Counted from the stretch's first letter, positions 49,292 through 62,512 are shown. The stretch is 64,000 nt of DNA from Aestuariirhabdus sp. (GCA_030622755.1 JAUXFT010000004.1:1-64000); one strand, 5' to 3'. Notes: generated by a model not told the origin, from the letters alone. Program-made: numbers and translations.

Positions 49292-52120
49292 ATGGACACC
49301 ATCGTAGTTCGGGGCGCTCGCACTCACAACCTGAAAAACATCGACATCGACATCCCTCGCGACAAGCTGGTGGTTATCACCGGACTGTCCGGTTCAGGAA
49401 AATCCTCGCTCGCTTTTGACACCTTGTACGCCGAGGGACAGCGCCGCTATGTGGAGTCGCTGTCGACCTATGCCCGCCAGTTCCTGTCGATGATGGAGAA
49501 GCCTGACATCGATCATATTGAGGGCTTGTCGCCAGCTATTTCCATTGAGCAGAAGTCCACCTCTCATAATCCCCGCTCCACTGTAGGCACGATTACTGAA
49601 ATTTATGACTACCTGCGACTGCTGTTTGCCCGGGTAGGCGAGCCCCGCTGCCCTGAACACAACGCCCCCCTGGAGGCCCAGACCATCAGTCAAATGGTCG
49701 ATACGGTACTGGCACTCCCGGAGGGGAGCAAATTGATGCTGCTGGCACCCGTGCTTCGCGATCGCAAAGGTGAGCACCTGCATGTCTTCGAGCAGTTGCG
49801 CGCCGCCGGCTTTGTTCGCGCCCGCATAGATGGCGTGGTGGTCGACCTCGATGACACGCCTGAACTGGAAAAAAACAAGAAGCACAGCATAGAGGTGGTG
49901 GTCGATCGCTTCAAGGTGCGTGACGACCTGCAGATACGACTGGCGGAATCCTTCGAAACGGCCATTGAACTCACCAGCGGTATAGCCACTATCAGCTATA
50001 TGGATGAAGAGCAGGGAGAAGATTTACTGTTTTCCTCCCTGTTTGCCTGCCCCCAATGCGGTTATAGCATTAGCGAACTGGAACCCCGCCTGTTCTCCTT
50101 CAATAACCCAGCCGGCGCCTGTGGCGGCTGTGATGGCCTGGGCGTGAAGCAATATTTCGATGAATCACGCATCGTCTTGCACCCGGAGGCCAGCCTCTCC
50201 GAGGGAGCTATCCGCGGTTGGGATCGGCGCAGTGTATATTATTTCCATATGTTAAATTCACTGGCAGCGCATTACGGCTTTGATATTGATACGCCTTACA
50301 ACACACTGGGCAAGAAATACCAGAAAATCATCCTGTTTGGATCGGGCACTGACAAAATCGACTTCACTTACATCAACGATCGCGGCGACACCTTCCAGCG
50401 CAACCATCGCTTTGAGGGCATTATTCCCAATATGGAACGCCGTTACCGCGACACGGAATCGCAGATGGTACGCGAGGAGCTAAGTAAGTTTGTTAGCACC
50501 CAGTCCTGCCCCGACTGTGATGGCACCCGCCTGAAAAGTGAAGCGCGGCACGTGTATATAAAAGACCGTGACCTGCCATCCCTCACCGCCATGCCGGTAG
50601 GTGAGGCTCGGGATTATTTCGCCGCCCTGAAACTACCGGGGCGACAGGGGAAAATCGCTGACAAAATTCTCAAGGAGCTACGCGACCGCTTTACCTTTCT
50701 GGTCGATGTCGGCCTCAACTACCTGACCCTCGATCGCAGTGCCGAAACCCTGTCCGGCGGCGAAGCCCAGCGTATTCGGCTGGCCAGCCAGATCGGCGCT
50801 GGCCTGGTCGGGGTAATGTATATCCTCGATGAGCCGTCTATAGGGCTGCACCAACGTGATAACGAGCGCCTGCTCAATACCCTGACCCATCTGCGCGACC
50901 TGGGCAATACCGTTATTGTTGTTGAACACGATGAAGAAGCCATTCGTAATGCCGACCATATTATTGATATCGGCCCGGGCGCCGGTGTCCACGGTGGTGA
51001 AGTCGTTGCCGAAGGCAGCTACAGCAAAATCATCAAATCAAAAAAATCCCTGACCGGCCAATACTTATCTGGCAAAAAATCCATCGCCATACCCAAACAG
51101 CGCATACCTTATGACAGCGATCGCCAACTGGTACTCAGCGGCGCCACCGGCAACAACCTGCAAGCGGTAACGCTAAGCATACCGCTGGGCTTGATGACCT
51201 GTGTTACCGGCGTTTCTGGTTCGGGTAAATCAACCCTGGTTAACAGCACCCTCTACCCTATCGCTGCCACCGCATTAAACGGTGCCACCACACTGACACC
51301 CTCACCCTATGAAGACATCAGCGGGCTGGATCAAGTCGATAAATGCATTGATATCGACCAGGGCGCCATTGGTAGAACCCCGCGCTCCAATCCCGCCACT
51401 TATACCGGCATCTTCACCCCGATTCGGGAGTTGTTTGCAGGCGGCCAGGAAGCGCGCTCCAGAGGCTACAAACCGGGGCGATTCAGTTTTAATGTTAAAG
51501 GGGGGCGTTGCGAAGCCTGTCAGGGCGATGGCGTGACCAAAGTAGAAATGCATTTCCTGCCTGACATCTACGTTCCCTGCGATATCTGCAAGGGCAAGCG
51601 CTATAACCGTGAAACACTGGAAATCCGCTATAAAGGAAAAACCATTCACGAAGTGCTGGACCTGACCGTAGAAGATGCCAATGAGTTTTTCACCAATGTC
51701 CCGTCAATTGCTAAAAAACTGCAGACACTGATGGATGTCGGGCTGTCCTATATTCGTCTCGGGCAGGCGGCCACCACCTTGTCGGGGGGTGAAGCCCAGC
51801 GGATCAAACTGTCCAAGGAACTATCCAAACGCGATACCGGCAAAACGCTGTATATCCTCGATGAACCGACCACGGGCTTACATTTCCACGATATTCAGCA
51901 ATTACTCAACGTCCTGCATCGTCTGCGCGATCACGGCAATACCATCGTGGTGATCGAACACAATCTGGATGTAATCAAGACGGCTGACTGGGTGGTCGAT
52001 CTGGGGCCGGAGGGCGGCAGTGGTGGCGGTACGATTATCGCCACCGGCACCCCGGAAACCGTAGCAAAAACCAAGGCGTCACACACCGGGCGGTTCCTGC
52101 AAGCCATGCTGGCCAAATAA
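49292..52120 (+). CDS. uvrA: Excinuclease ABC subunit A
   Basis: [31 protein letters not shown], zinc-finger CxxC motifs, [10 protein letters not shown] twice. Confidence 0.98.
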   Translation: MDTIVVRGARTHNLKNIDIDIPRDKLVVITGLSGSGKSSLAFDTLYAEGQRRYVESLSTYARQFLSMMEKPDIDHIEGLSPAISIEQKSTSHNPRSTVGTITEIYDYLRLLFARVGEPRCPEHNAPLEAQTISQMVDTVLALPEGSKLMLLAPVLRDRKGEHLHVFEQLRAAGFVRARIDGVVVDLDDTPELEKNKKHSIEVVVDRFKVRDDLQIRLAESFETAIELTSGIATISYMDEEQGEDLLFSSLFACPQCGYSISELEPRLFSFNNPAGACGGCDGLGVKQYFDESRIVLHPEASLSEGAIRGWDRRSVYYFHMLNSLAAHYGFDIDTPYNTLGKKYQKIILFGSGTDKIDFTYINDRGDTFQRNHRFEGIIPNMERRYRDTESQMVREELSKFVSTQSCPDCDGTRLKSEARHVYIKDRDLPSLTAMPVGEARDYFAALKLPGRQGKIADKILKELRDRFTFLVDVGLNYLTLDRSAETLSGGEAQRIRLASQIGAGLVGVMYILDEPSIGLHQRDNERLLNTLTHLRDLGNTVIVVEHDEEAIRNADHIIDIGPGAGVHGGEVVAEGSYSKIIKSKKSLTGQYLSGKKSIAIPKQRIPYDSDRQLVLSGATGNNLQAVTLSIPLGLMTCVTGVSGSGKSTLVNSTLYPIAATALNGATTLTPSPYEDISGLDQVDKCIDIDQGAIGRTPRSNPATYTGIFTPIRELFAGGQEARSRGYKPGRFSFNVKGGRCEACQGDGVTKVEMHFLPDIYVPCDICKGKRYNRETLEIRYKGKTIHEVLDLTVEDANEFFTNVPSIAKKLQTLMDVGLSYIRLGQAATTLSGGEAQRIKLSKELSKRDTGKTLYILDEPTTGLHFHDIQQLLNVLHRLRDHGNTIVVIEHNLDVIKTADWVVDLGPEGGSGGGTIIATGTPETVAKTKASHTGRFLQAMLAK

Positions 52121-52200
52121 TGCTTTAATAGTTCTCTTGTCAGCAGCCGCTAAAGTATTTTATTCTGCCGCTTTGCTTTTAATAATAACAGGAACGCCCC

Positions 52201-53697
52201 GTGACCTATTCCCTGCCTGAATCCCACCTTCGCCAAAGGTTCCCATTGATTACGCTGTTCATACTGCTGGCAAGCCTGTTAAGCGCTTGTAGCGACGATA
52301 ACAACAGCGGCAACCCGGTTCCCGCTGCAACAATTGATGGCCCCCTTGAGGGCTCGGCAACGATAATCAGTACTTTTTTCGACCTCGACACCCTGGGCTA
52401 CGAACAAGCTGAGTATTTTGTTTCTGGCACCGCCAACGCCTATAGCAATGTCAATGAGCTGGCTTCCGATGGCCTGTGGCAGGTCGAGGCGACAGCACAA
52501 GCCGATTACCTGACCCGTATTGTCGTTATCCGCCCCAGCGACGCGGCGGACTTTAATGGCAGCGTCATGGTCGAGTGGCTCAATGTTAGCGCCGGCTTCG
52601 GTACCGGCCCGGACTGGGGCATGACACACACTGAATTAATCCGCCAAGGCTATGCCTGGGTCGGAGTATCGGCCCAGAAGATTGGCGTAGATGCGCTTAT
52701 CAACGGCAGGGTTGACGCGTTGCTGGGGACAGACACACGCGACCGCTATCAGCAGCTTGTCCACCCCGGCGACAGCTTTTCCTACGATATCTACTCACAA
52801 GTAGGACAGGCAATTAAAAGTCCCGGTGACATCGCCCCGTTAGGTGAGCTGGTAGCAGAACGCCTGATTGCCGCAGGTGAATCCCAATCTGCCAGTCGCA
52901 TGGTAAGCTATATCAATGCCCTGGCTCCTATCCATAACGTCTACGATGGCTACTTTATTCACAGCCGACTGGGTAGCAGCGCACCCCTGGCTCAAGATCC
53001 CCAAGTAGTTATAGCCAGCCCAGGCATCATCAGGGTACGCGATGACCTGCAAACACCCGTGATGATGCTGCAAACCGAGTCCGATTTATTCTTGCTGGGG
53101 TCTTACCCTGATCGCCAGCAGGACAGCCCTCTATTTCGATTGTGGGAAGTAGCCGGCACTGCCCACGCCGACCTTTACACCTTCCTCGACAACCGCTTCG
53201 ATACCGGCAGCAATCCCGCCGTGAGCGCCATCGTCGAAAATGCAGCACCTATTCCGGGCATCATCGACTGTGACAAGCCGGTCAATGCCGGCCCGCAACA
53301 CTTTGTCGCCAACGCAGCGATAGCGGCATTAAACCAATGGCTTATCGATGGTACCGAACCGGCTATAGCCGACCGCCTGACGGTAAGCGATGATGCTGCC
53401 AGCTTTGTTGTCGATGGTCTGGGAAATGTCGAGGGCGGCATTCGAACACCTTATGTCGATGTACCCATTGCCATTCTCTCCGGCGAGGGGCAGTCAGGCA
53501 GCGGGTTTTGCTTCTTATCCGGCACCACCGAACTGTTTGACCTCGCCACCCTCGGCTCACTCTATGCGGATAACAACACCTATATCGCTGCCGTTAATGC
53601 GGCCACTGATGCCGCCGTGGCCAGCGGTTTTATCCTCCCGGCAGATGCCCTGCTGATAAAATCCTATGTTGCCGGCACGGATGTGTTTAATCCCTGA
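52201..53697 (+). CDS. Putative lipoprotein, alpha/beta hydrolase domain-containing
   Basis: Lipobox LLSACSDD; AAGESQSASRMVSYINALAP nucleophile-elbow-like; VAGTAHAD. Confidence 0.75.
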   Translation: MTYSLPESHLRQRFPLITLFILLASLLSACSDDNNSGNPVPAATIDGPLEGSATIISTFFDLDTLGYEQAEYFVSGTANAYSNVNELASDGLWQVEATAQADYLTRIVVIRPSDAADFNGSVMVEWLNVSAGFGTGPDWGMTHTELIRQGYAWVGVSAQKIGVDALINGRVDALLGTDTRDRYQQLVHPGDSFSYDIYSQVGQAIKSPGDIAPLGELVAERLIAAGESQSASRMVSYINALAPIHNVYDGYFIHSRLGSSAPLAQDPQVVIASPGIIRVRDDLQTPVMMLQTESDLFLLGSYPDRQQDSPLFRLWEVAGTAHADLYTFLDNRFDTGSNPAVSAIVENAAPIPGIIDCDKPVNAGPQHFVANAAIAALNQWLIDGTEPAIADRLTVSDDAASFVVDGLGNVEGGIRTPYVDVPIAILSGEGQSGSGFCFLSGTTELFDLATLGSLYADNNTYIAAVNAATDAAVASGFILPADALLIKSYVAGTDVFNP

Positions 53698-53715
53698 TCG
53701 GTAATTAACAGGCAT

Positions 53716-53747
53716 AAAAAAACCGAGCAAGCAGGCTCGGTTTTTTT
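53716..53747. terminator. Bidirectional intrinsic terminator between hydrolase gene and rplQ
   Basis: AAAAAAACCGAGC AAGCAG GCTCGGTTTTTTT, perfect 13-bp arms with A/T tracts on both strands. Confidence 0.93.
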
Positions 53748-53761
53748 ATCTAAGCAGGAAG

Positions 53762-54154
53762 TTAATCCTCGTCGTCATCCTCAAATACATCCACCTGCGG
53801 ACGATCAACCAGCTCGACATAAGCCATGGGGGCTTTGTCGCCCGTGCGAAAGCCGCACTTCATGATACGAATGTAACCGCCAGGGCGATCCTGATAGCGA
53901 GGACCCAGCTCGGTAAATAACTTGCCAACAATCGCTTTACTGCGCGTGCGATCAAAAGCCAGGCGACGATTAGCCACACTATCACTTTTCGCTAAAGTGA
54001 TCAGCGGTTCAGCATAACGACGCAGCTCTTTAGCTTTAGGCACGGTGGTTTTAATCAACTCGTGCTCGAGTAAAGAGGTGGTCATGTTGCGAAACATCGC
54101 TTTGCGGTGCGAGCTGTTTCTGTTTAATTGACGGCCACTATGACGATGACGCAT
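53762..54154 (-). CDS. rplQ: 50S ribosomal protein L17
   Basis: [24 protein letters not shown]. Confidence 0.98.
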   Translation of the reverse strand: MRHRHSGRQLNRNSSHRKAMFRNMTTSLLEHELIKTTVPKAKELRRYAEPLITLAKSDSVANRRLAFDRTRSKAIVGKLFTELGPRYQDRPGGYIRIMKCGFRTGDKAPMAYVELVDRPQVDVFEDDDED

Positions 54155-54182
54155 GGCTACAGTTCCTTAAATTTTTCAGTGA

Positions 54183-55187
54183 TTACGACGCTAACAATTT
54201 GTCGTCGTTTTTCAGACTTGCCGGCGGCCAGTTATCCAGACGCAAACCCAGGGCCAAGCCACGGGAAGCAAGTACATCTTTAATTTCAGTCAGTGACTTC
54301 TTACCCAGATTAGGGGTCTTCAGCAGTTCAACTTCTGTACGCTGAACCAGATCACCGATGTAATAAATATTCTCAGCTTTAAGACAGTTAGCGGAGCGAA
54401 CAGTCAACTCAAGATCATCAACCGGACGCAACAGGATTGGATCAACTTCGTCCTCAACTTCTTCAGGCTCAGATTCTTTTTCGCTTTCCAGGTCAACAAA
54501 TACTGACATCTGCTGCTGGAGAATTGTCGCAGCACGACGAATAGCTTCTTCTGGATCAATAGTACCATTGGTTTCAAGATCTAAAACCAGCTTATCCAAA
54601 TCGGTACGTTGCTCAACACGCGCGTTTTCTACCACATAGGCAACGCGGTGAACCGGGCTAAAAGAAGCATCCAGTTGCAAGCGACCAATACTACGCGTTT
54701 CTTCTTCATCAACCTCGCGAGCGTTGGCAGGTACATAGCCACGGCCACGACTTACCGTCAATTTCATGTCCAGCTTGCCGCTGTCATTCAAGTGGGCAAT
54801 CACATGCTCCGGGTTTTTAATTTCGACTTCATGATCAACCTGAATATCACCCGCTGTGACCGGACCGGCACCTGCTTTACTCAGGGTCAACACAGTCTCT
54901 TCCTTGCCGTGCAGGACAATAGCCACGCCTTTCAAGTTCAACAGGATTTCAATAACATCTTCCTGCACACCTTCAATGGCGCTGTATTCATGTAAAACGC
55001 CATCAATTTCTGCTTCAGTCACGGCGCAACCAGGCATTGAAGATAGCAGGATACGGCGCAATGCGTTTCCTAGCGTGTGACCAAAACCACGCTCCAAAGG
55101 TTCCAACGTTACCTTGGCACGGGTTGTATCGAGAGCATCCACTTCAATAACGCGTGGTGTTAAAAATTCGTTCACTGCACTTTGCAT
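54183..55187 (-). CDS. rpoA: RNA polymerase alpha subunit
   Basis: [26 protein letters not shown]. Confidence 0.99.
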   Translation of the reverse strand: MQSAVNEFLTPRVIEVDALDTTRAKVTLEPLERGFGHTLGNALRRILLSSMPGCAVTEAEIDGVLHEYSAIEGVQEDVIEILLNLKGVAIVLHGKEETVLTLSKAGAGPVTAGDIQVDHEVEIKNPEHVIAHLNDSGKLDMKLTVSRGRGYVPANAREVDEEETRSIGRLQLDASFSPVHRVAYVVENARVEQRTDLDKLVLDLETNGTIDPEEAIRRAATILQQQMSVFVDLESEKESEPEEVEDEVDPILLRPVDDLELTVRSANCLKAENIYYIGDLVQRTEVELLKTPNLGKKSLTEIKDVLASRGLALGLRLDNWPPASLKNDDKLLAS

Positions 55188-55232
55188 ATAGGCACCTGTG
55201 TAGTATTAATCCCTGAGTGTCGGCTTTACTAA

Positions 55233-55853
55233 TTACTTAGAGTAGAGCTCAACAATCAAACTTTCGTTAATTTCAGAAGGCAATTCGCCACGATCTGGTA
55301 GTGCCTTGTAGACACCTTCCATCTTGCCACTGGCCACTTCAATCCACTCCGCAGTAGCACGCTGTGCGGCAAGTGCCATTGACTGCTGTATACGCAGTTG
55401 CTTTTGCGCTTTTTCACGAACGGCAATCTGGTCACCAGGTTTAACCTGATAGGAGGCAATGTTAACGACTTTATCGTTAACGGTAATGGCTTTATGGGAA
55501 ACCAGCTGACGTGATTCGGCACGCGTGGAGCCAAAGCCCATACGGTAAACCACATTATCGAGACGACTTTCCAGCAACTGCAGCAGGTTTTCACCGGTTG
55601 CGCCTTTAAGACGAGCAGCTTCCTTATAGTAGTTACGAAATTGCTTTTCCAGCACACCGTAGATACGACGAACTTTCTGCTTTTCTCTAAGCTGAACACC
55701 GTAGTCTGACAGACGAGTACGACGGGCACCGTGCATACCAGGTGCTGATTCTGCTTTACACTTTGAATCCAGAGGGCGCACACCGCTCTTCAAGAACAGG
55801 TCAGTACCTTCTCTTCTGGATAATTTACAAGTTGGGCCTATATATCTAGCCAT
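55233..55853 (-). CDS. rpsD: 30S ribosomal protein S4
   Basis: [24 protein letters not shown]. Confidence 0.98.
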   Translation of the reverse strand: MARYIGPTCKLSRREGTDLFLKSGVRPLDSKCKAESAPGMHGARRTRLSDYGVQLREKQKVRRIYGVLEKQFRNYYKEAARLKGATGENLLQLLESRLDNVVYRMGFGSTRAESRQLVSHKAITVNDKVVNIASYQVKPGDQIAVREKAQKQLRIQQSMALAAQRATAEWIEVASGKMEGVYKALPDRGELPSEINESLIVELYSK

Positions 55854-55879
55854 GTTTGTATTCCTGATCTATTGCTTGA

Positions 55880-56269
55880 TTAAACGCGACGCTTCTTGGG
55901 TGGACGACAGCCATTGTGTGGAATGGGTGTAACATCCGTAATGCTGCCAATCTTGTAGCCACAGTTATTCAGTGCGCGAACCGCAGACTCGCGACCGGGG
56001 CCGGGGCCCTTCACCTGGACATCAAGATTCTTTAAACCGTATTCCATCGCCGCATTACCAGCACGCTCAGCAGCCACCTGGGCAGCAAAGGGGGTACTTT
56101 TACGCGAACCACGGAAACCCGAACCACCGGAAGTAGCCCAACTCAAGGCATTCCCCTGACGGTCAGTGATAGTAATAATGGTATTGTTAAAAGACGCGTG
56201 GATGTGGGCAATGCCGTCCACAACTGTCTTTTTGACCTTTTTACGGGCCGCTTTTTCTGGCTTAGCCAT
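55880..56269 (-). CDS. rpsK: 30S ribosomal protein S11
   Basis: [35 protein letters not shown]. Confidence 0.98.
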   Translation of the reverse strand: MAKPEKAARKKVKKTVVDGIAHIHASFNNTIITITDRQGNALSWATSGGSGFRGSRKSTPFAAQVAAERAGNAAMEYGLKNLDVQVKGPGPGRESAVRALNNCGYKIGSITDVTPIPHNGCRPPKKRRV

Positions 56270-56325
56270 ATTTTTACCTTAATATCGACGCTGCAAAAGC
56301 GATGCAGCTACACTAAGTGTTACTT

Positions 56326-56682
56326 CTATTTACGTATTGGCTTTCGAGGGCCTTTACGGGTACGAGCATTGGTCTTGGTACGCTGACCACGCAGCGGTAA
56401 ATTCCTACGGTGACGTATGCCACGGTAGCAACCCAGATCAAGCAAGCGTTTGATATTTATCGAAACCTCACGACGAAGATCACCTTCTACATTGAGCTTA
56501 CCAACCTCGGCACGCAATGCATCGAGCTGCACTTCAGTAAGTTCACCGACCTTTGCATCTTCAGCAACCCCGGTAGTAGAACAGAGCTGCCTGGCAGAGG
56601 TACGACCTACGCCAAAAATATAGGTCAACGAGATCACTGTGTGTTTGTGATCGGGTATGTTGACACCAGCAATACGAGCCAT
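56326..56682 (-). CDS. rpsM: 30S ribosomal protein S13
   Basis: [30 protein letters not shown]. Confidence 0.98.
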   Translation of the reverse strand: MARIAGVNIPDHKHTVISLTYIFGVGRTSARQLCSTTGVAEDAKVGELTEVQLDALRAEVGKLNVEGDLRREVSINIKRLLDLGCYRGIRHRRNLPLRGQRTKTNARTRKGPRKPIRK

Positions 56683-56820
56683 CCAAATACTCCAAAAACC
56701 TAATGTTTATCTGTACACTTTCCGACTGGCCTTGTGGTCATTGCCCGAATAGTACCGAGCTCTCCCACAAAAGGCGCAACAGTCTAGCGCCAGATCAATT
56801 AAAAATCAACCTAAAATCGC

Positions 56821-56843
56821 ACTCTGCTATTAATCAGCAGAGT
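56821..56843. repeat. 8-bp inverted repeat in the rpmJ-rpsM gap
   Basis: ACTCTGCT attaatc AGCAGAGT. Confidence 0.7.
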
Positions 56844-56850
56844 ATAAAAC

Positions 56851-56967
56851 CTAGCCCTGACGCTGCTTATGGCGAGGCTCAGTTTTACAGATGACACGCA
56901 CAACACCTTTGCGGCGTACCACTTTACAATTTCGACACATTTTCTTTACAGAAGCACGCACTTTCAT
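56851..56967 (-). CDS. rpmJ: 50S ribosomal protein L36 (38 aa, absent from ORF track)
   Basis: Reverse translation [38 protein letters not shown], complete. Confidence 0.97.
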   Translation of the reverse strand: MKVRASVKKMCRNCKVVRRKGVVRVICKTEPRHKQRQG

Positions 56968-56993
56968 TTCACTTCTCCAGGGCAATCAACTCG

Positions 56994-58322
56994 CTAACGC
57001 GAGACGCCCGACTTACCATAGTTTTTCAAATTGGCCTTCTTCATCACAGAATCATACTGGTGCGACATCAAATGTGACTGCACCTGAGCCATAAAATCCA
57101 TAACAACAACGACCACGATTAACAACGAGGTACCACCCAGGTAAAAGGGCACGTTCCACATCACTACTAAAAATTGCGGCAGCAAACAGACTAACGCAAT
57201 GTACAAAGAACCAAACATCGTTAAGCGGGTTAATACCCCATCGATATAATTGGCTGTCTGCTCGCCAGGACGTATGCCCGGCAGAAACGCACCAGAGCGC
57301 TTCAGGTTTTCAGCCACTTCTTTAGGATTAAACATCAACGCCGTATAGAAGAAACAGAAAAATACAATCAATACTGTAAATAACAAAATATTTAACGGCT
57401 GTCCCGGGCCAATTTGCAAGGCCAACTCCTGCAGCCATTCCATCCCTTCACCCTGGCCAAACCAGGTCGCAATAGACGAGGGAAACAGCAGGATTGAGCT
57501 GGCAAAAATGGCCGGGATAACACCTGCCATATTGACCTTCATCGGCAGGTGGCTCTGCTGCCCCTGCACCATGCGACGACCTTGCTGCCGCTTGGCATAA
57601 TTAACCGTAATACGACGCTGACCACGCTCAATAAACACCACCAGGTAAACAACCGCGATAGCCAAGGCCAGTATGAGTAACAACACCAGTATATTCAGCT
57701 CACCCTGTCTCGCCTGCTCCAGCGACTGACCGATGGCCGCTGGCAAGCCAGCGACAATACCGGCAAAAATCAGCAAGGAAATACCATTGCCAATGCCGCG
57801 CTCTGTTACCTGCTCACCCAACCACATCATGAAAACTGCACCAGTAACGAGAGAAGTGACGGCAACAAAATAGAATGAAAAGTCAGGGTTGTAAGCCATG
57901 CCCTGGTTACCAAGACCCACTGACATACCAGTAGCCTGAACCAGCGCCAACAGTACCGTAAGATAGCGCGTATACTGACTAATTTTGCGCCGACCCGATT
58001 CACCTTCCTTTTTTAGCGTTTCGAGTTGAGGACTCACCGCAGACATCAACTGCATAATAATCGATGCCGAAATATAAGGCATAATTCCCAGCGCAAGAAT
58101 ACTCATGCGCTGAAGAGCGCCGCCAGAAAACATATTAAACAAGCCCAGTACCGTACCCTGGTTCTGGTCGAACATAGCTGCTATGCGTTCAGGGTCAAGA
58201 CCCGGAACAGGAATATGGGTACCAATACGATAAACAATTATCGCCAGTAAAACAAAACGAAGGCGAGCAAAAAGCTCGCCTAGTCCTGAATTTGATCCGC
58301 CCGATAGCAGCCCTGTATTCAT
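56994..58322 (-). CDS. secY: Protein translocase subunit SecY
   Basis: [22 protein letters not shown]; polytopic. Confidence 0.98.
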   Translation of the reverse strand: MNTGLLSGGSNSGLGELFARLRFVLLAIIVYRIGTHIPVPGLDPERIAAMFDQNQGTVLGLFNMFSGGALQRMSILALGIMPYISASIIMQLMSAVSPQLETLKKEGESGRRKISQYTRYLTVLLALVQATGMSVGLGNQGMAYNPDFSFYFVAVTSLVTGAVFMMWLGEQVTERGIGNGISLLIFAGIVAGLPAAIGQSLEQARQGELNILVLLLILALAIAVVYLVVFIERGQRRITVNYAKRQQGRRMVQGQQSHLPMKVNMAGVIPAIFASSILLFPSSIATWFGQGEGMEWLQELALQIGPGQPLNILLFTVLIVFFCFFYTALMFNPKEVAENLKRSGAFLPGIRPGEQTANYIDGVLTRLTMFGSLYIALVCLLPQFLVVMWNVPFYLGGTSLLIVVVVVMDFMAQVQSHLMSHQYDSVMKKANLKNYGKSGVSR

Positions 58323-58769
58323 TTAGTCCTCGACCTTGCCGCCAGCTTTTTCAATCGCTTCACGGGCCCCTTTTGTAATGGCCAGGCCCTTTAGTGTAAT
58401 CGCCCTGCTAACATCGCCTGATAAAAAGACTTTAACGCGAATAATATTGTTGCCAACAAGATCTGCACGCTTCAACGCGTCGAGATCAATCACGTCATCA
58501 GACATTAAATTCAATTCACTGGTGCGGATCTGCGCCGTTACACGAGCAACACGAGAACTGAAGCCGTATTTGGGCAGACGTTTTTGCAAGGGCATTTGAC
58601 CGCCCTCAAAACCCGGCCTAACGCTACCACCCGAACGAGATTTTAAACCCTTGTGACCACGGCCACAGGTTTTTCCAGTCCCACTACCAATACCGCGACC
58701 AACGCGCTTGGCGTTGCGAGTCCGACCTGGCGCAGGGCTAAGTGTATTTAATCGTAATTCTGAGGTCAT
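58323..58769 (-). CDS. rplO: 50S ribosomal protein L15
   Basis: [37 protein letters not shown]. Confidence 0.97.
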   Translation of the reverse strand: MTSELRLNTLSPAPGRTRNAKRVGRGIGSGTGKTCGRGHKGLKSRSGGSVRPGFEGGQMPLQKRLPKYGFSSRVARVTAQIRTSELNLMSDDVIDLDALKRADLVGNNIIRVKVFLSGDVSRAITLKGLAITKGAREAIEKAGGKVED

Positions 58770-58771
58770 CA

Positions 58772-58954
58772 TTATTCCTCAACTGAAATTAGGTAATTGA
58801 CTTTATTGATCATTCCACGAACAGAAGGTGTATCTTCTACTTCAACAGTATGCCCAATGCGTCGCAGGCCCAGACCTGCTATACAAGCCCTGTGTGCCGG
58901 CAAACGACCATTGGCGCTGCGAGACTGTGTCACTTTAATTGTTTTCTTAGCCAT
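58772..58954 (-). CDS. rpmD: 50S ribosomal protein L30
   Basis: [46 protein letters not shown]. Confidence 0.97.
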   Translation of the reverse strand: MAKKTIKVTQSRSANGRLPAHRACIAGLGLRRIGHTVEVEDTPSVRGMINKVNYLISVEE

Positions 58955-58978
58955 TTTCTTAAAACCTGCCTGACCAGC

Positions 58979-59491
58979 TTAATTCAATATTTCTTCAACG
59001 GTCTTACCACGACGAGCGGCAACTTGCTCTGCTGAAGACATTTCTTTCAACGCCTTGAACGTTGCACGCACCACATTAATCGGGTTTGTAGAACCGTAAC
59101 ATTTAGCTAGCACGTTATGAACGCCAGCTAATTCCAGCACCGCACGCATGGCACCACCGGCAATAACGCCTGTACCTTGAGAAGCGGGCTGCATGTAAAT
59201 TTTAGAGGCGCCATGATTTGCCTTGATCGGGTATTGGATAGTATCGCCAACCAGATCTACCTGGATCATATTACGTCGGGCCGCTTCCATTGCCTTCTGT
59301 ATAGCTACCGGCACTTCACGGGCCTTACCGCGACCAAAACCTACTTTGCCTTTGCCGTCACCGACAACTGTTAAAGCAGTGAAGCCGAAAATACGTCCAC
59401 CTTTAACCACTTTTGCAACACGATTAACCTGAACCAGCTTTTCCTGCAGGCCTTCATCGTTTGCTTTATCTTTTTGATCTTTAAATGCCAT
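58979..59491 (-). CDS. rpsE: 30S ribosomal protein S5
   Basis: [43 protein letters not shown]. Confidence 0.98.
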   Translation of the reverse strand: MAFKDQKDKANDEGLQEKLVQVNRVAKVVKGGRIFGFTALTVVGDGKGKVGFGRGKAREVPVAIQKAMEAARRNMIQVDLVGDTIQYPIKANHGASKIYMQPASQGTGVIAGGAMRAVLELAGVHNVLAKCYGSTNPINVVRATFKALKEMSSAEQVAARRGKTVEEILN

Positions 59492-59501
59492 CACTCAAAC
59501 C

Positions 59502-59852
59502 CTAGAATTGAAGGCCGCCTTCACGGGCAGCATCTGCCAAAGCCTTAACACGGCCATGGTATTTAAAACCACTACGATCAAACGCCACCTGCTCAACACC
59601 TGCAGCCTTTGCTCGCTCAGCTATCAATTTACCAACACTGGCGGCGGCGGCGATATTACCGGTGCTACCACTGCGCAACTCTTTATCGAGCGTTGAAGCA
59701 CATGCCAACACCTTGTCGCCTTTAGGCGCAATAATCTGCGCGTAAATATGGGTAGGTGTGCGATTAACACAAAGGCGGTTAACACCCAGCTCGCGCATCT
59801 TAAAACGAGCTCGGCGGGCACGACGTAATCTTGAATCTTTCTTAACGCTCAT
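59502..59852 (-). CDS. rplR: 50S ribosomal protein L18
   Basis: [33 protein letters not shown]. Confidence 0.97.
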   Translation of the reverse strand: MSVKKDSRLRRARRARFKMRELGVNRLCVNRTPTHIYAQIIAPKGDKVLACASTLDKELRSGSTGNIAAAASVGKLIAERAKAAGVEQVAFDRSGFKYHGRVKALADAAREGGLQF

Positions 59853-59870
59853 AGCTTTATCACCTGGCCT

Positions 59871-60401
59871 TTACTTCTTCTTAGCTTCTTTACGACGGAC
59901 ATGCTCATCGGCGTAACGAACACCTTTACCCTTATAAGGCTCTGGTGGACGGAAAGCGCGAACCTCCGCTGCAACCTGGCCGACTTGCTGCTTATCGACA
60001 CCCTTCAGTACAATTTCTGTCTGGCTTGGCGTTTCCGCCGTCACTCCGTCAGGCAGTGTATAGTTGACGGGGTGAGAAAAGCCGAGAGTGAGGTTAAGCA
60101 CTTTACCTGCAGCCTTGGCACGATAACCAACACCATTAAGCAGCAGCTTTTTCTCAAAACCCTGACTAACACCGACAATCATATTATTCAGCAGCGCACG
60201 AGTCGTGCCCGCCATCGCCCAGGAATCCGCACCGGCAACCGGCGCAAAGGTTAATTTACCGTCTTCCTGCTTAACTTCAACTTCCGCGTGTAAATCCAGC
60301 GACAAGCTGCCCACGCCACCCTTAACAGTCACTTGCTGACCCTCAAGTTTAACGTCAACGCCCGTCGGAATTACAACCGGGTTTTTTGCTACTCTAGACA
60401 T
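59871..60401 (-). CDS. rplF: 50S ribosomal protein L6
   Basis: [32 protein letters not shown]. Confidence 0.98.
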   Translation of the reverse strand: MSRVAKNPVVIPTGVDVKLEGQQVTVKGGVGSLSLDLHAEVEVKQEDGKLTFAPVAGADSWAMAGTTRALLNNMIVGVSQGFEKKLLLNGVGYRAKAAGKVLNLTLGFSHPVNYTLPDGVTAETPSQTEIVLKGVDKQQVGQVAAEVRAFRPPEPYKGKGVRYADEHVRRKEAKKK

Positions 60402-60425
60402 AGTGCTAACTCACAAAACCATTCT

Positions 60426-60821
60426 TTAGAATACGGTACACAAAACTTCACCACCGATACCGGCAGCCCGCGCAGCGCGATCAGTCATAACACCTTTGCT
60501 GGTAGACATAATCGCCACCCCCAAACCTGCTCGAACCGAAGGCATTTCATCTTTTCCTGCATAAGCCCGCAAACCAGGACGACTAACACGATCCAGCTCC
60601 GCAATGACAGGCTTACCCTGGTAATACTTCAAATCAATTTGCAGCAAAGGCTTGCCATCATTATCGACAACATTATGATCGCCAACATAACCCTCATCTT
60701 GCAATACCTTTGCAACAGCAATCTTCAGCTTGGAACAAGGCATTCCAACAGCAGTCTTGCCCGCCATTTGTGCATTGCGGATCCGGGTCAGCATATCTGC
60801 TAAAGGATCTTGCATACTCAT
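60426..60821 (-). CDS. rpsH: 30S ribosomal protein S8
   Basis: [22 protein letters not shown]. Confidence 0.98.
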   Translation of the reverse strand: MSMQDPLADMLTRIRNAQMAGKTAVGMPCSKLKIAVAKVLQDEGYVGDHNVVDNDGKPLLQIDLKYYQGKPVIAELDRVSRPGLRAYAGKDEMPSVRAGLGVAIMSTSKGVMTDRAARAAGIGGEVLCTVF

Positions 60822-60870
60822 ATTCTGCTCCTAAGATTCTGCTCTACAGAATCTCTCAAAAAAACTTATT

Positions 60871-61176
60871 TTACCAGCTAGCCTTAACCAGCCCAGGCAC
60901 ATCACCGCGCATTGCTGCTTCACGCAACTTGTTTCGGCACAAACCAAATTTACGATAGACGCCATGTGGACGACCCGTCAATTGGCACCGGCGACGCTGA
61001 CGAACTGGATTAGCATCGCGCGGTAATTTTTGCAGTTTGACCTGCGCTTCCCACTTCTCTTCATCTGTTGCATTAACAGAACTGATTGTGGATTTTAACT
61101 CAGCACGCTTGGCAGCGTATCTTGCGACAGTACGATCACGTTTTTTCTCACGCGCAATCATTGATTTCTTTGCCAT
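60871..61176 (-). CDS. rpsN: 30S ribosomal protein S14
   Basis: [43 protein letters not shown]. Confidence 0.98.
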   Translation of the reverse strand: MAKKSMIAREKKRDRTVARYAAKRAELKSTISSVNATDEEKWEAQVKLQKLPRDANPVRQRRRCQLTGRPHGVYRKFGLCRNKLREAAMRGDVPGLVKASW

Positions 61177-61190
61177 AACCGCTGCTACCT

Positions 61191-61730
61191 TTAGCTCTTA
61201 AATGGAAAATTAAATGCCTTCAACAAGGCACGACCTTCGTCGTTATTTCTTGCTGTCGTCGTAATAGTGATATCCAAACCGCGGAGCGTATCAATTTTGT
61301 CGTAATCGATTTCCGGGAAAATAATCTGCTCGCTAACACCCATAGCAAAATTACCGCGCCCATCAAATGACTTGGGACTAATGCCCCGAAAGTCACGAAT
61401 ACGAGGAATAGCGACACTCACTAAACGCTCAAGAAATTCATACATACGATCCTGGCGCAAAGTCACCTTACAACCTATGGGCCAGCCTTCGCGTACCTTA
61501 AATCCGGCAATAGACTTGCGCGCCTTGGTAACTACAACTTTCTGGCCGCTGATCTGCTCCAGGTTGCTTACCGCATGCTCAAGAACCTTCTTATCACCCA
61601 ACGCCTCACCAACACCCATGTTCAGGGTAATTTTAGTGATGCGAGGCACCTCCATCACATTGGCCAAGCTCAGCTCTTCTTTAAGCTTTGCCCGCAATTC
61701 GTTTTTGTATACTTCTTTCAAATTAGCCAT
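61191..61730 (-). CDS. rplE: 50S ribosomal protein L5
   Basis: [38 protein letters not shown]. Confidence 0.98.
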   Translation of the reverse strand: MANLKEVYKNELRAKLKEELSLANVMEVPRITKITLNMGVGEALGDKKVLEHAVSNLEQISGQKVVVTKARKSIAGFKVREGWPIGCKVTLRQDRMYEFLERLVSVAIPRIRDFRGISPKSFDGRGNFAMGVSEQIIFPEIDYDKIDTLRGLDITITTTARNNDEGRALLKAFNFPFKS

Positions 61731-61747
61731 TTTTAATCCCAGCTCGA

Positions 61748-62062
61748 CTAAGCGTCGATTGCCTCGCCGTTTGATTTGAACACACGGATTTTCTTACCGC
61801 TTTCAACTTTAATTCCAACACGATCTGCCTTGTTCGTGGACGAGTTAAAAATCGCCACATTAGAGATCTGGATCGGCGCTTCTTTTTCAACAATACCGCC
61901 AGCAACACCCATTTGCGGGTTTGCCTTTTGGTGTTTTTTCATCATATTAATACCGGAAACAAGCACGCGACTCTCGTCAACCTGGCGCTGAATTTTACCA
62001 CGCTTGCCCTTGTCCTTACCGGTCAAGATGATGACTTCGTCATCTCTTTTAATTTTACGCAT
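61748..62062 (-). CDS. rplX: 50S ribosomal protein L24
   Basis: [22 protein letters not shown]. Confidence 0.98.
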   Translation of the reverse strand: MRKIKRDDEVIILTGKDKGKRGKIQRQVDESRVLVSGINMMKKHQKANPQMGVAGGIVEKEAPIQISNVAIFNSSTNKADRVGIKVESGKKIRVFKSNGEAIDA

Positions 62063-62111
62063 TTCCGATCCTCAAACTCTCTCTACACTCTCTTGTTAAC
62101 AACAAGGCGGC

Positions 62112-62480
62112 TTATAAAACTTCCGGCGCCAGAGAGATAATTTTCATAAAATTATCACCACGCAACTCGCGAGTCACCGGCCCAAAAATACGCGTGCCGA
62201 TTGGTGCATTTTGTGCATTCAACAATACCGCAGCATTGTCGTCAAACTTAATCAGGGAACCATCACCGCGACGCACACCTTTTTTAGTGCGAACGACAAC
62301 AGCTGTCATCACCTGGCCTTTTTTAACCTTACCGCGCGGAATTGCTTCCTTAACAGTAATCTTAATCAGGTCGCCGATGCGCGCATAACGACGGTGCGAA
62401 CCACCCAGCACTTTGATACACATGACTTTACGTGCACCACTGTTATCTGCAACATCCAAATACGATTCTGTTTGAATCAT
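62112..62480 (-). CDS. rplN: 50S ribosomal protein L14
   Basis: [27 protein letters not shown]. Confidence 0.98.
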   Translation of the reverse strand: MIQTESYLDVADNSGARKVMCIKVLGGSHRRYARIGDLIKITVKEAIPRGKVKKGQVMTAVVVRTKKGVRRGDGSLIKFDDNAAVLLNAQNAPIGTRIFGPVTRELRGDNFMKIISLAPEVL

Positions 62481-62512
62481 TTTTTACTCCAAACCTTTTA
62501 AAGCAGCCGTTG

